Assembly: GCA_963682005.1 (NCBI GenBank)
Contig: OY820914.1
Coordinates: 1,798,001-1,862,000, forward strand
DNA length: 64,000 nucleotides
Source: CAIYUC01 sp963682005
GTDB lineage: Bacteria; Bacteroidota; Bacteroidia; Bacteroidales; FEN-979
Direction of reading: 5' to 3'
The position numbers and the translations under genes were made by a program. The notes beneath the pieces are model-generated. The model ran no database searches. It was not told the origin of the DNA and was given only the letters and a program-made list of their open reading frames with translations. The stretch's first letter is position 1, and the number at the start of each line of letters is the position of its first letter. Below, one piece after another: positions 1-8,465 of this stretch.

Positions 1-5
1 CTATT

Positions 6-156
6 GGGGGTGTCTAAAAAGTCTTTGTGCGCCTTTGTGATATCCTTTGTGCAATTTGTGGTTATTTTTAAAGAATTGAACCACAAAGGACTCAAAGTAC
101 ACACGAAGTAACGCAAAGGAAATCTTATTGTACTTTCATACTTATTGTACACCCCC
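6..156. repeat. MITE-like imperfect palindrome, copy 1
   Basis: The ends form an 8-bp inverted repeat (GGGGGTGT at 6-13, ACACCCCC at 149-156). Between them are two opposed arms built from CACAAAG/CTTTGTG words (about 21-62 and 78-120). The phrase ACCACAAAGGACTCAAAG at about 80-97 recurs in the element at 10523-10680, and the left ends are also alike (GGGTGTCTAAAAA against GGCTGTCTCAAAA). It is non-coding. I infer a miniature non-autonomous element or a conserved intergenic hairpin. Confidence 0.5.
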
Positions 157-237
157 TCATTTGGGTAAACTCCGGGATTCTTCAGGCTGAATCACAAAAT
201 CCTGAAAATAGCCGTCAAAGGTCATTCATGAACGTGA

Positions 238-606
238 TCAATGTGCACCATGATCATGGCAGCCTTCATGAGAGGAACAGGTTTGACAGTTGTCCTCCAC
301 GGTTCCGTTGAGGAATTCATTTACTATGTCATCGGCCGGACCAAAGCATCCTCTCACAACTTCAATACCACAGGCATTCAGGTGACTCACAGCCCCGGTC
401 CCCATATTCCCGGCCAGCAGGACCGATACACCCTCTTCTGATAATATTCCGGCAATTCCCGATCTGCAGCCGCACCCTTCCGGGGAAACAACAGGGTGCA
501 CCGATTCGATTTTCTTATCCGGTGAAATTGTATAGACAACAAAATTTTCTGAATGTCCGAAATGTTCATTTACAAATCCATTTAAGACAGGTAGTGCGAT
601 TTTCAT
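238..606 (-). CDS. NifX/NifB-type dinitrogenase iron-molybdenum cofactor family protein
   Basis: A 122-residue protein of the small Fe-Mo-cofactor-binding family (NifX, NafY, C-terminal part of NifB). The opening MKIALPV, the H-F-G-H near residues 15-18 (in FGHSENF) and the GTGAVSHL segment fit the family's ribonuclease-H-like fold. Stand-alone members are common in anaerobes without nitrogenase and are thought to bind or carry Fe-S or metal clusters. The tail is rich in Cys and His (CQTC, then EGCHDHGAH), a likely metal site, and there is a CGC at about residue 46. No nif genes are nearby, so a role in nitrogen fixation is not supported. No clear -7 promoter box was found upstream. Confidence 0.85.
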   Translation of the reverse strand: MKIALPVLNGFVNEHFGHSENFVVYTISPDKKIESVHPVVSPEGCGCRSGIAGILSEEGVSVLLAGNMGTGAVSHLNACGIEVVRGCFGPADDIVNEFLNGTVEDNCQTCSSHEGCHDHGAH

Positions 607-782
607 ATTTTCCTTTTCTTTTAATTTATGTCGGATGATGATAACTGTTTTTCCCGGTCTTTATTCTTCCGTTCCGGAATAAAGACTTTCATGCCTGATG
701 AACAAGGACAATGAGGTTAAATAAAAGAGGTGGCAATGCAGGGTAACAGGCGTCAGATTAAGGCTGAAACAATAGTTCAGCA

Positions 783-1259
783 TTATTGCTGCCCGTTTAA
801 CAGAAGGGTTTGGATTTGCTGGATATACGCCTCTTTGCCTGACAGCCCGACGGCCATCTGTGGCTTGCCGGTGACCGGTACATAAAGAATTGCAGGGATC
901 GACTGGATGTTAAATGCCTGCGCAAGTTCTTTTTCCTCGTCGGTGTTTATTTTATAGAAAACAACCTTCCCCTTATACTCGGCAGCCAGCTCTTCCATTA
1001 TCGGGGCAACCATTTTACATGGCCGGCACCAGTCAGCATAAAAATCAATAATACAGGGCTGTTTCCCTACATAAACCCATTCGTTGGGATTTTTCGGGTA
1101 GTCATAGACCAGTTTTTTGAACATATCGGTGCTTAACTGGTTAACAACACCAATTTTTATCTCTTTCGCGGCATCTCCGCCTTTTTTGTTTTCACTGTTG
1201 CTGCAGGAAAGAAAGACCATTGACGAAAGAACAAACACAAGAACGAATATTTTTTTCAT
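783..1259 (-). CDS. Thioredoxin-domain lipoprotein
   Basis: 158 residues. The N-terminus is a lipoprotein signal (hydrophobic stretch then LSCS), so the mature protein should be anchored by a Cys at about residue 19. Residues about 55-155 form a thioredoxin fold with the active site WCRPC (FYADWCRPCKM) and the cis-Pro loop SIPA. It probably acts as a periplasmic or membrane-facing thiol-disulfide oxidoreductase. The block between the lipid anchor and the fold is not recognised. A TACCTTTG promoter box sits on this strand 26 bp upstream, so the gene is probably transcribed alone. Confidence 0.88.
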   Translation of the reverse strand: MKKIFVLVFVLSSMVFLSCSNSENKKGGDAAKEIKIGVVNQLSTDMFKKLVYDYPKNPNEWVYVGKQPCIIDFYADWCRPCKMVAPIMEELAAEYKGKVVFYKINTDEEKELAQAFNIQSIPAILYVPVTGKPQMAVGLSGKEAYIQQIQTLLLNGQQ

Positions 1260-1284
1260 ATCAGAATGCTTTTTAAATTCTCAG

Positions 1285-1292
1285 CAAAGGTA
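1285..1292 (-). promoter_or_regulatory. -7 promoter element of the thioredoxin gene
   Basis: The plus strand reads CAAAGGTA, i.e. TACCTTTG on the minus strand, matching the Bacteroidota consensus TAnnTTTG. It lies 26 bp upstream of the start codon at 1259. A convincing -33 TTTG is not visible. Confidence 0.55.
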
Positions 1293-1322
1293 AAACAATT
1301 TTTAATTTAAATCGCATAAGTA

Positions 1323-2276
1323 TCACCTTAATTTAATATTCGCCCGTCTGTGTTCTCCCCGGTATTTTGCCAGGTTGATCAACATGACGCTGACGATGAT
1401 CACAACGAGACCGCTTATCTGCAGGTAACTCATATGTTCACCTGCGAAAAAAACCCCGAGCAGAACGGCGATCACCGGGTTCACGTATGCATAAGTGCTC
1501 ACCTGCGCAGCCGACCTAACATTTAAAAGCCACACATATGCACTGTAAGCCGCCAGCGAGCCGAAGATAACAAGGTAAAGCAGTGCCGACCATGAGCCCG
1601 GCGTTACGGATTGCCATTCAAATCCGTTCCATTCCCGGAAAATAAAGCTTCCCGCCATGAATACAATTCCTGCGGCCACCATCTGCCATGCGGCATTTAC
1701 AACAGAGGATCCGGATGACTGGTGTTTTGAATAGAGCGACCCGGCTGCCCAGCTCATGGTCCCGATCAGGAGGATGAACAAACCGATCAGTTCATATTTG
1801 TTGATGGTTGAGGACATGGCCGCCATGACCTTTTCACCGAACATCAGGACCACCCCGATAAAACCAAATACCAGGCCCGTTATGATGGAGCGGTTGGCGA
1901 GGTTTTCTTTCCACCTGGGGATGTCAAGCAGGATGAACCAGAATGGGGATGATGAAACAAGGACGGCCACCAGGGAACTCGGAAGCCATTGTTCAGCCCA
2001 GATCACGGCACCGGTGCCCACAAACAGCATCATAACACCACTGATCACCGAAGGTCTGATCTGCCGCCATCTGCCTGTCCCTTCCCCTTTCAGGACACAC
2101 CATCCGAGCAGCACGAAACCGGCCATCAGGAATCGCAATGCTCCAAGGATCATCGGCGGAAAATGCTTTACAGCCACCTGGATGAAAAAATAGGTGGATC
2201 CCCATACCACGTAAACAGTGGCAAAAGCAACGATCACCATCACTGGCGACGCCTTTTTATTCATCTGTTCTGGCAC
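1323..2276 (-). CDS. EamA/DMT-family transporter (YedA-like)
   Basis: 317 residues with ten predicted hydrophobic segments in two five-helix repeats, the layout of the drug/metabolite transporter superfamily. The N-terminal VVWGSTYFFIQVAVKHFPP and the LRFLMAG segment are typical of the YedA/RhaT-like branch. It is an inner-membrane permease, probably exporting amino acids or small metabolites; the substrate cannot be read from the sequence. It follows the divergent gap after the NmrA-type gene and shares no obvious operon with it (129 bp apart). Confidence 0.85.
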   Translation of the reverse strand: MPEQMNKKASPVMVIVAFATVYVVWGSTYFFIQVAVKHFPPMILGALRFLMAGFVLLGWCVLKGEGTGRWRQIRPSVISGVMMLFVGTGAVIWAEQWLPSSLVAVLVSSSPFWFILLDIPRWKENLANRSIITGLVFGFIGVVLMFGEKVMAAMSSTINKYELIGLFILLIGTMSWAAGSLYSKHQSSGSSVVNAAWQMVAAGIVFMAGSFIFREWNGFEWQSVTPGSWSALLYLVIFGSLAAYSAYVWLLNVRSAAQVSTYAYVNPVIAVLLGVFFAGEHMSYLQISGLVVIIVSVMLINLAKYRGEHRRANIKLR

Positions 2277-2405
2277 GTTCTCCGGTTTTGGAATATTCGA
2301 TAAATGCAGAAATGCAGCGATGCATAATGCAGGAATAAAGATAGGAATCTATATTAAATGAATATCGAATTTTGAACAGGGAACATTGAATATTGATGAA
2401 AAAGA

Positions 2406-3356
2406 TTACTGAACCGGGATGTTTGCTGCATTTTTTTCAAGCCATTGATCGAATTTAAGGAGACCGGGGTTCAACTTACGGGCATAGTCCAGATCGCGGA
2501 TCCCGACATAATAGTCGTTGAAGTCACGCTTGAACTGGAACATGTTTCCCATTTCATCAGCACCCGGGAATCCGAAGCCGCGATAGATTTCGGGATCAAC
2601 ATCATTGTAAATAACTTCCACGCCCATTGCCTTTGAAATTGAGGCGGCCATCTGCGTTCCGCTGAGATGCTCTCCAGCTATGTAAATCTTCTTTCCGATC
2701 AGTTCACTGCCCTTTCTGAAAATACCGTAAGCGCATTTACCGATATCTTCCGAAGAGATCCCAGGCAATCTTTTCTCGCCCATGGGCATGGTCAGATATA
2801 GTTTTCCGTCGGGACCTTTCTGAGGACCTGCACCGAAATAGATCAGGTTCTCCCAGTAAAATGCGGTGTAAAGGAACGTGGTGGGCAGACCGGCATCGGT
2901 GAAATACTGGTTCGACTCCTCTTTCGCATCGAAATGCGGGACTTTATATTCACCGAGAAGCGTAGGCATCCGGTTATCACTCAATGGGATAAATTTGCGG
3001 GTATCTTCGAGTGTCGACCAGATCACATGCCTGACCCCTGAATTTTTCAGTGCCGCAGCCATGGCCCGGGCACCTGCCTTTTCCTTTTCGGGAGAGAAAT
3101 GAGCCCAGAAAAAGGTCACGCAATAGGCTCCATATACTCCGTCGAATGCGTTTTCCAGGCTTTTCTGATCATCCAGGTCAGCATAAACGACTTCTGCACC
3201 CATCTCTGCAAGTTTGCGGGCTTTGTCGCTGTTCACATCGCGGGTGACAGCACGCACTGCGAACGTGCTTTCTTTATCATTCAGGATCGCCCTGGCAAGG
3301 CCTCCGCCCTGTGCCCCGGTGGCTCCCATTACTGCTATTATCTTTTTATCTGTCAT
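2406..3356 (-). CDS. NmrA-family NAD(P)-binding protein
   Basis: 316 residues with an atypical short-chain dehydrogenase fold. The dinucleotide-binding glycine motif is at residues about 10-17 (GATGAQGG), followed by AVTRD at about residues 36-40 and YADLDD at about 58-63. This is the arrangement of NmrA/HSCARG proteins, which often sense the NADP(H) ratio or act as oxidoreductases on small substrates. The YxxxK catalytic pair of classical SDRs is not evident. The best promoter box on this strand is at 3536-3543, which would give a leader of about 180 nt containing the hairpin repeat at 3376-3444. Confidence 0.85.
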   Translation of the reverse strand: MTDKKIIAVMGATGAQGGGLARAILNDKESTFAVRAVTRDVNSDKARKLAEMGAEVVYADLDDQKSLENAFDGVYGAYCVTFFWAHFSPEKEKAGARAMAAALKNSGVRHVIWSTLEDTRKFIPLSDNRMPTLLGEYKVPHFDAKEESNQYFTDAGLPTTFLYTAFYWENLIYFGAGPQKGPDGKLYLTMPMGEKRLPGISSEDIGKCAYGIFRKGSELIGKKIYIAGEHLSGTQMAASISKAMGVEVIYNDVDPEIYRGFGFPGADEMGNMFQFKRDFNDYYVGIRDLDYARKLNPGLLKFDQWLEKNAANIPVQ

Positions 3357-3375
3357 GATGATTTCTTTTTTATTA

Positions 3376-3444
3376 CCTCATCCCCTGCGCCCCTTCTGGA
3401 TCCCCGCGTCCGCGGGGACCTTGAGGGGACGGGGGTTTAGGTGG
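3376..3444. repeat. Nested hairpin repeat, family A, with inserted CCCCGCG palindrome
   Basis: The outer sequence (CCTCATCCCCTGCGCCCC ... GGGGACGGGGGTTTAGGTG) matches 31221-31275. There the loop is a simple CTTCAGGAG hairpin; here the loop is replaced by a GGATCCCCGCGTCCGCGGGG palindrome at about 3399-3418. The second palindrome recurs inside other hairpin repeats at 29729-29820, 46079-46151 and 49312-49393. Confidence 0.7.
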
Positions 3445-3535
3445 ATTAATTAACTCCCCTCAGCCTGTTGCTGTATTTGGGTCTCCGGAGTACTTGGTAC
3501 CCCGAGGTTAATACCCGTTGATCCGGGTTTTCGCG

Positions 3536-3543
3536 CAAAGATA
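3536..3543 (-). promoter_or_regulatory. -7 promoter element upstream of the NmrA-type gene
   Basis: CAAAGATA on the plus strand, TATCTTTG on the minus strand, a perfect TAnnTTTG match. It is about 180 bp from the start codon at 3356, with a hairpin repeat in the leader. Confidence 0.45.
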
Positions 3544-3713
3544 CAACAATTATTCATAATCGTTCTAAATAAAATCGAAATGCCGATCGTGTATTTGCCC
3601 TTTCTCCGGTGAAATTTAAAGGTTCTTCTATTATTTTCGAATTCCTGACGGGCACACATTAATATTGTGTTCAATTACCAGGTTCACACTCTCATAACTG
3701 TTGATGCTGGAAT

Positions 3714-3764
3714 AACCCGGGAAAAAAGGCTTACCGTCCAATCATATTGAAGCCTCCCCGGGTT
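3714..3764 (-). terminator. Putative terminator after the LytTR operon
   Basis: Two nested arms pair: AACCCGGG (3714-3721) with CCCGGGTT (3757-3764), and AGGCTT (3727-3732) with AAGCCT (3750-3755). Read on the minus strand, an uninterrupted T-run interrupts the second arm. It lies about 110 bp past the stop of the LytTR gene. Inference from structure only. Confidence 0.4.
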
Positions 3765-3873
3765 TTTACTTTGCCTGCACAACCTTTCAGCCCTGAAAGT
3801 GGTCCAAAAGAAGAATTATTTCTTTTTGAGAAATCCCCTGTCGGAGGTGTATGAATAATTTTCCAGGTGAAGG

Positions 3874-4572
3874 TCAGTGCCGGGCCACCCATTCCTGCAC
3901 CACCCTGATATAGGTGTCGCCTATTGGAATATTAACTTCGCCCAGGGAGACATGACGGTTATTTACACAACGAATGAGTTGTATCGGGATGATATAGCTC
4001 CGGTGAATACGGAGGAATTTGCTTGATGGAAGTTTTTCCATCAGGCTCTTTCGGCTTATCAGGGAGAGAACCGGTTTGGGATTGTTTTTCAGGTGGATCT
4101 TAACATAATCGTCAAGTCCTTCAATATAGAGGATCTGGTCAAATGCGATCTTCAGGGAAGTGTGGCCTGATTTTACAACCAGGTAAGTACCGGCATCTGG
4201 TTCCGGGGTGGCCGGGCCCTCAATGATCTTTTCTGCCCTGTTCACGGCCTGCAGGAACCGGTCGAACTTTATCGGTTTTACAAGATAATCTACTGCTTCA
4301 AGTTCAAAACCCCTGACAGCGAATTCCGAATATGCCGTTGTGAAAATGACCAGGGGCTTCGTTTTCAAGGATTCGAAAAACTGAATTCCATTGATCTCCG
4401 GCATCCGGATATCAAGAAATGCCAGATCAATGATGTGAAATTTCAGGTATTCTTTTGCATGTATGCTATTTGTGAATGTTTCAAGCAATTCGATATTCGA
4501 TATGCCGGCTGCGTATTTCCGGATCACCTGCAATGCCAGGGGCTCATCATCAAGAGCGATGCACTTTATCAT
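3874..4572 (-). CDS. LytTR-family response regulator (AlgR/LytR type)
   Basis: 232 residues. The receiver domain (about 1-120) has the acidic pair DDE at 8-10, the phospho-acceptor Asp in FLDIRMP at about residue 54, a Thr in FTTAY and the Lys in VKPIKF. After a short linker, residues about 130-230 form a LytTR DNA-binding domain (YLVVKSGHTSLKIAFDQILYIE and the FLRIHRSYII helix). It should be phosphorylated by the kinase encoded immediately upstream, whose stop codon overlaps this start by ATGA. Targets are unknown; the divergent TonB receptor is the nearest candidate. Confidence 0.93.
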   Translation of the reverse strand: MIKCIALDDEPLALQVIRKYAAGISNIELLETFTNSIHAKEYLKFHIIDLAFLDIRMPEINGIQFFESLKTKPLVIFTTAYSEFAVRGFELEAVDYLVKPIKFDRFLQAVNRAEKIIEGPATPEPDAGTYLVVKSGHTSLKIAFDQILYIEGLDDYVKIHLKNNPKPVLSLISRKSLMEKLPSSKFLRIHRSYIIPIQLIRCVNNRHVSLGEVNIPIGDTYIRVVQEWVARH

Positions 4573-5606
4573 GTAAGGCGGATTGATAATCTTACCGTAA
4601 ATAACCTGTTGTCATCTGAAATTTCAAGGGAGTGCCGGCCGGGATAGATCAGTTCCAGGCGCTTTCGGGTGTTGCTTATGCCTACATGGGCCTTACTGGA
4701 ATGGTTCCGGTCGTTAATTACAATGTTTAAGACATTGAATATGAGGTAATAATCTTCAATTTGAAGATTAATCCTGATCATTGTGGGTTCATTGTTCCTT
4801 GTGCCATATTTAAAAGCGTTCTCAACAAACGGCATAAGCACAAGGGGAGGAATCATGTATCCGGTAAGATCACCTGATACCTCAAGACTGACATTTGAAG
4901 GATCATTCAGACGGATCTTCTGAAGCTCTACATAGTGGCTGATATAATCCACCTCTTTGACCAACGGCACCTTATCGGAATTGGAATCCTCAGTCATGTA
5001 TCGCATAATATCCGAAAGCTTCATTACTGCATCAGCGGTATTTTCGCTTTTCACGAGGGCAAGGCTGTATATGCTGTTCAGAGTGTTGAAAAGGAAATGA
5101 GGATTAATCTGTGAACGCAGGAGTGAAAGTTCCATGGTCATTCGTTCCGATTCTATCTGCCGTGTTTTCCTTTCCGACATCATCCATTTCCTGACGATCC
5201 AGATGCCCCCGCTGATCACAATAATCACCATGAACAGGAACATGGAATCCATCCGTTCGGGCCTGAACAGCTCAAATTCACCGGAAGGCCCAAACCCGTT
5301 GTGCCTGATCCTGACAAACAGCATTTCCCGCAGGAACATGAATACAATGAAAAGGATGACTAAGATACCCGAATAGATCCACCACCTTTTCTTTAATAAA
5401 AGATGATTGAGCATCCAGTACCCGTGGAAGTAGAACAGGGCGATCAGGTAAACATTAAATGCAAGAAAATGAAAGAACATGTTTCCCTGGTCCGGCGGCT
5501 CCATCCCCGGTGGGAAAATCGGCTTTGGCCTGAAAATGAAAGGAAGACTCAGGAAAATCATCCAGGCTGCAACATGAACAAGGGTGGTCACAATTTTTGT
5601 TTTCAT
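4569..5606 (-). CDS. LytS-type membrane sensor histidine kinase
   Basis: 345 residues. Four hydrophobic segments in the first 150 residues place the sensor in the inner membrane with little periplasmic loop. The cytoplasmic part has the His_kinase box QINPHFLFNTLNSIYSLAL, with phospho-acceptor His in NPHFLF, and an ATPase domain with the N-box LVLMPFVENAFKYG. It is translationally coupled to the LytTR regulator (4-nt overlap). A TACTTTTG promoter box lies 6-13 bp before the start codon, implying a very short leader. Confidence 0.93.
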   Translation of the reverse strand: MKTKIVTTLVHVAAWMIFLSLPFIFRPKPIFPPGMEPPDQGNMFFHFLAFNVYLIALFYFHGYWMLNHLLLKKRWWIYSGILVILFIVFMFLREMLFVRIRHNGFGPSGEFELFRPERMDSMFLFMVIIVISGGIWIVRKWMMSERKTRQIESERMTMELSLLRSQINPHFLFNTLNSIYSLALVKSENTADAVMKLSDIMRYMTEDSNSDKVPLVKEVDYISHYVELQKIRLNDPSNVSLEVSGDLTGYMIPPLVLMPFVENAFKYGTRNNEPTMIRINLQIEDYYLIFNVLNIVINDRNHSSKAHVGISNTRKRLELIYPGRHSLEISDDNRLFTVRLSIRLT

Positions 5607-5611
5607 CAGAT

Positions 5612-5619
5612 CAAAAGTA
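5612..5619 (-). promoter_or_regulatory. -7 promoter element of the LytS/LytTR operon
   Basis: CAAAAGTA on the plus strand, TACTTTTG on the minus strand. It ends only 5 bp from the start codon at 5606, so the transcript would begin at or next to the ATG. Confidence 0.45.
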
Positions 5620-5723
5620 GAAGAATCCGGTCTTCAGGATGTTGATTTTAGAGGAACCGGCTGTTTTCCCCGGTGAAATTTAGGGGTTTATCCATTCTGT
5701 CATGGTTGGGAATTACAGTTAAT

Positions 5724-5731
5724 TAGTTTTG
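5724..5731 (+). promoter_or_regulatory. -7 promoter element of the TonB receptor
   Basis: TAGTTTTG, a perfect TAnnTTTG match, 16 bp before the ATG at 5748. A TTG at 5706-5708 is slightly too close for an ideal -33 box. Confidence 0.5.
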
Positions 5732-5747
5732 TTGCAACATATTCCCG

Positions 5748-8459
5748 ATGAAAAAAAGAATACTGTTCCTCTTCTCAATACAACTTCTGTCCTTTACCGT
5801 CATTGCGCAGAATCCGGATAAGATCTACCTCGATTCGCTGTATATCACAACTATGGACAGGGTCCTGGATGCAATATCCGGAAAGTATCACATCAGGTTT
5901 GCTTACGACCGTGACCTTCTCCGGCAGTATACAGTCGATGAGCGCCCGGTGATGAAGCCTTTGTCCTTGTTCCTGAATCAGCAATGCGGTTCCAATAAAC
6001 TGAAATGGTACCAAGCCCCCGATTCAGTGATCTATATATTTGAAAAATATGAGAACCTGACCTCAAAACCCGTGGAGCCGGAACTAAAAAGAACCTATTC
6101 CGGAACTTCAGCGAAGTCAGGTTTTATCCTGACAGGGGTTGTCAGGGATAAAGGAAGCGGGGAAGCATTGCCGTTTACAAATGTGGGTGTCAGAGGGACT
6201 TCTATCGGGACTTTTTCCAACCAGGATGGGTACTTCAGCCTTTTGAACGTACCTTCAGATACGTCGACCATTGTAGTCAGTTATCTCGGCTATAAAACCG
6301 GTCTTGTTTTCCTGACCCCTGAGACGCCCGTATCAAATCTGCTCATCGAGATGGAAATGCAGTCACATATCCTGAAAGAGGTTGTGGTTGCTGCAGACCA
6401 GGAACGGTTGATGATCACGAACGACAAGATAAGCCTGCTGAAGATCACACCGCAAAAACTTTCGACCCTGCCGAATATCGGGGAGAAGGATGTGATCCGT
6501 GCGTTTCAGCTTCTTCCCGGCGTATCAGGTGCCAATGAATCCTCTTCCAACCTCTACGTGAGAGGCGGAACCCCGGATCAGAACCTGATCCTCTATGACG
6601 GGTTCACGGTTTACCAGGTGGATCACCTTTATGGTTTTTTCTCTGCGTTCAACTCCAATGCCATCAAGGATGTTCAGCTTTACAAAGGAGGTTTTGAGTC
6701 CAAATATGGCGGACGACTTTCCAGTGTCACGGAGATCACAGGCAAGGACGGTAATTCGAAAGGCTTTTCACTTGGTGGAGAGGTTAGCCTGCTGAGCTTT
6801 AATGTATATACGGAAATACCCATCGGCAAACGGTTTACTTCACTGGTGGCCTTCCGCAGGTCATACCAGGGTTTGCTGTATGACAAGATTTTCAAGCAGT
6901 TCAATAAGTCAACCCAGGTAAGGCAGGTTTCCTTTCACGGGGGAGGACCGATGGGAGAAATGCCTTCAACGGAATCTGAAGTCAAATCTTATTTTTACGA
7001 TATAAATGTCAAGCTGACGCTAAAACCATCGAAAAAGGATATTCTTTCATTGAGCTTTTATGACGGAACGGATAATCTTGATAACAGCATGAACATTTCC
7101 GGGGGACAGGGAGGCGGAGGGGGGTTCAGCTTTAGCATGGACAATTCGGATATAACACGATATGGCAATATCGGTGCGGGTTTTCGTTGGACGCGCAACT
7201 GGACTTCCCGATTATCAGGGACAAGCCTTTTGAGTTATTCAAATTACTTCAGTGACCGCAACCGTTCAAACAGCGGGACATCTACCGGGGAAAACGGAAA
7301 CCAGGGCAGCCTGAATTCCGGTGTCATTGAAAAAAACAACCTGACTGACCTCAGCTTCAAGAGTGATTATACGTATGCTATCAATGACAAGAACCACCTC
7401 GGGTTCGGGATATTTTTCACCGATTATATCATCGGATACGATTTTGGAGAAAATGATACCAGTATCGTCCTCAATAAAAAAGAGAACGGATTATCCGGCG
7501 GAGTCTATCTGCAGGATAAGATCAGGCTTTTCAATGCAAAGTTGATCCTTACCCCCGGCATCCGCCTAACCTGGTTCTCCCCCTGCGAAAAGATCTACCC
7601 TGAACCGCGATTTTCAGTATCGTACAATCTTAATAAATACCTCAAACTGATCGGGGAGACGGGGTTGTATGACCAGTTTGCAAACAGGGTGGTGCGTGAG
7701 GATTTCCTTTCAGGCAGCCGGGATTTCTGGATCCTGTCCGACAAAGATAAGATCCCTGTAAGCTCAGCCTGGCATTATATCGCTGGAATCAGCTATGAAA
7801 ATAAAAATTTCCTTGCGAGTATGGAAGGGTATTATAAGAGCATTAACGGGGTCACTGAATATTCAATGCGGTTTAAACCAACCAGGGACGGAGGGACCTA
7901 TGCAGAGAATTTCTTCAATGGAACCGGTTACGCGACCGGTGTCGAATTTCTCTTTCAGAAGAAATTCGGCGACTTTACAGGGTGGGTCGGGTATACATTG
8001 GGAGAAGCAAAAAACAAGATCGCTGTTTACGGGAACAGCTATTTTCCTGCCTCCCAGGATGTGACCCACGAATTCAAGCTGGTCGGCATGTATGATTACA
8101 AGAACTGGAGTTTTTCGCTTACCTGGTTGTATGCTTCCGGAAGACCGTATACGGCGCCTGACGGAGCATATGAGATCCAACTACTGAATGGCACTGACCA
8201 GGTTTTCATCGATTTCGGCGACAAGAACAGCAGTCGTCTGCCTCCTTACCACAGGCTGGATGCCAGCGTCAATTATCACCTGCGGAATACAGAAACCCGC
8301 AGTGAATGGGGAAACATCGGGTTGTCCGTTTTTAATGTATACAACCGCAAAAATATCTGGTACAAGGAATACCAGATCATCGACGGCAACATCATTGAGA
8401 CCGACAAGCTTTTCCTAGGATTCACGCCCAACCTGACATTCTCAGTAAAAATCAAATGA
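5748..8459 (+). CDS. TonB-dependent outer-membrane receptor with STN-like and CarboxypepD_reg-like domains
   Basis: 903 residues with a signal peptide ending near IAQ (residue about 21). Residues about 25-100 resemble the STN (secretin/TonB short N-terminal) domain seen in signalling receptors. Residues about 125-210 are the carboxypeptidase-regulatory-like domain (LTGVVRDKGSGEALPFTNVGV). The plug follows at about 225-330 (ATP-independent gate; VRGGTPDQNLILYDG, then FESKYGGRLSSV), and the rest is a 22-strand barrel. It imports a large ligand using TonB energy. The adjacent gene encodes a DUF4249 lipoprotein rather than SusD, so the ligand is not necessarily a glycan. The STN domain is compatible with signalling, but no anti-sigma factor is present. 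Confidence 0.93.
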   Translation: MKKRILFLFSIQLLSFTVIAQNPDKIYLDSLYITTMDRVLDAISGKYHIRFAYDRDLLRQYTVDERPVMKPLSLFLNQQCGSNKLKWYQAPDSVIYIFEKYENLTSKPVEPELKRTYSGTSAKSGFILTGVVRDKGSGEALPFTNVGVRGTSIGTFSNQDGYFSLLNVPSDTSTIVVSYLGYKTGLVFLTPETPVSNLLIEMEMQSHILKEVVVAADQERLMITNDKISLLKITPQKLSTLPNIGEKDVIRAFQLLPGVSGANESSSNLYVRGGTPDQNLILYDGFTVYQVDHLYGFFSAFNSNAIKDVQLYKGGFESKYGGRLSSVTEITGKDGNSKGFSLGGEVSLLSFNVYTEIPIGKRFTSLVAFRRSYQGLLYDKIFKQFNKSTQVRQVSFHGGGPMGEMPSTESEVKSYFYDINVKLTLKPSKKDILSLSFYDGTDNLDNSMNISGGQGGGGGFSFSMDNSDITRYGNIGAGFRWTRNWTSRLSGTSLLSYSNYFSDRNRSNSGTSTGENGNQGSLNSGVIEKNNLTDLSFKSDYTYAINDKNHLGFGIFFTDYIIGYDFGENDTSIVLNKKENGLSGGVYLQDKIRLFNAKLILTPGIRLTWFSPCEKIYPEPRFSVSYNLNKYLKLIGETGLYDQFANRVVREDFLSGSRDFWILSDKDKIPVSSAWHYIAGISYENKNFLASMEGYYKSINGVTEYSMRFKPTRDGGTYAENFFNGTGYATGVEFLFQKKFGDFTGWVGYTLGEAKNKIAVYGNSYFPASQDVTHEFKLVGMYDYKNWSFSLTWLYASGRPYTAPDGAYEIQLLNGTDQVFIDFGDKNSSRLPPYHRLDASVNYHLRNTETRSEWGNIGLSVFNVYNRKNIWYKEYQIIDGNIIETDKLFLGFTPNLTFSVKIK

Positions 8460-8465
8460 CCACGA

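Larger units (their letters stand above)
3357..3873. other. Gene-free stretch between the NmrA-type and LytTR genes
   Basis: Holds the nested hairpin repeat (3376-3444), a minus-strand TATCTTTG promoter box (3536-3543), a 13-bp word CCGGTGAAATTTA (about 3606-3618) that recurs upstream of the TonB receptor at about 5670, and a two-part hairpin at 3714-3764. The open frame at 3450-3674 has no family resemblance, no promoter and overlaps the promoter box, so it is not annotated. Confidence 0.6.

Noticed and set aside
238..606. Evidence for nitrogen fixation
   Set aside because: Stand-alone NifX/NifB-like proteins are common without nitrogenase, and no nif structural genes are in the window.
3450..3674. 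74-codon frame on the minus strand
   Set aside because: It overlaps a promoter box and repeat-rich intergenic sequence, has no signal or family likeness, and its composition is not protein-like.
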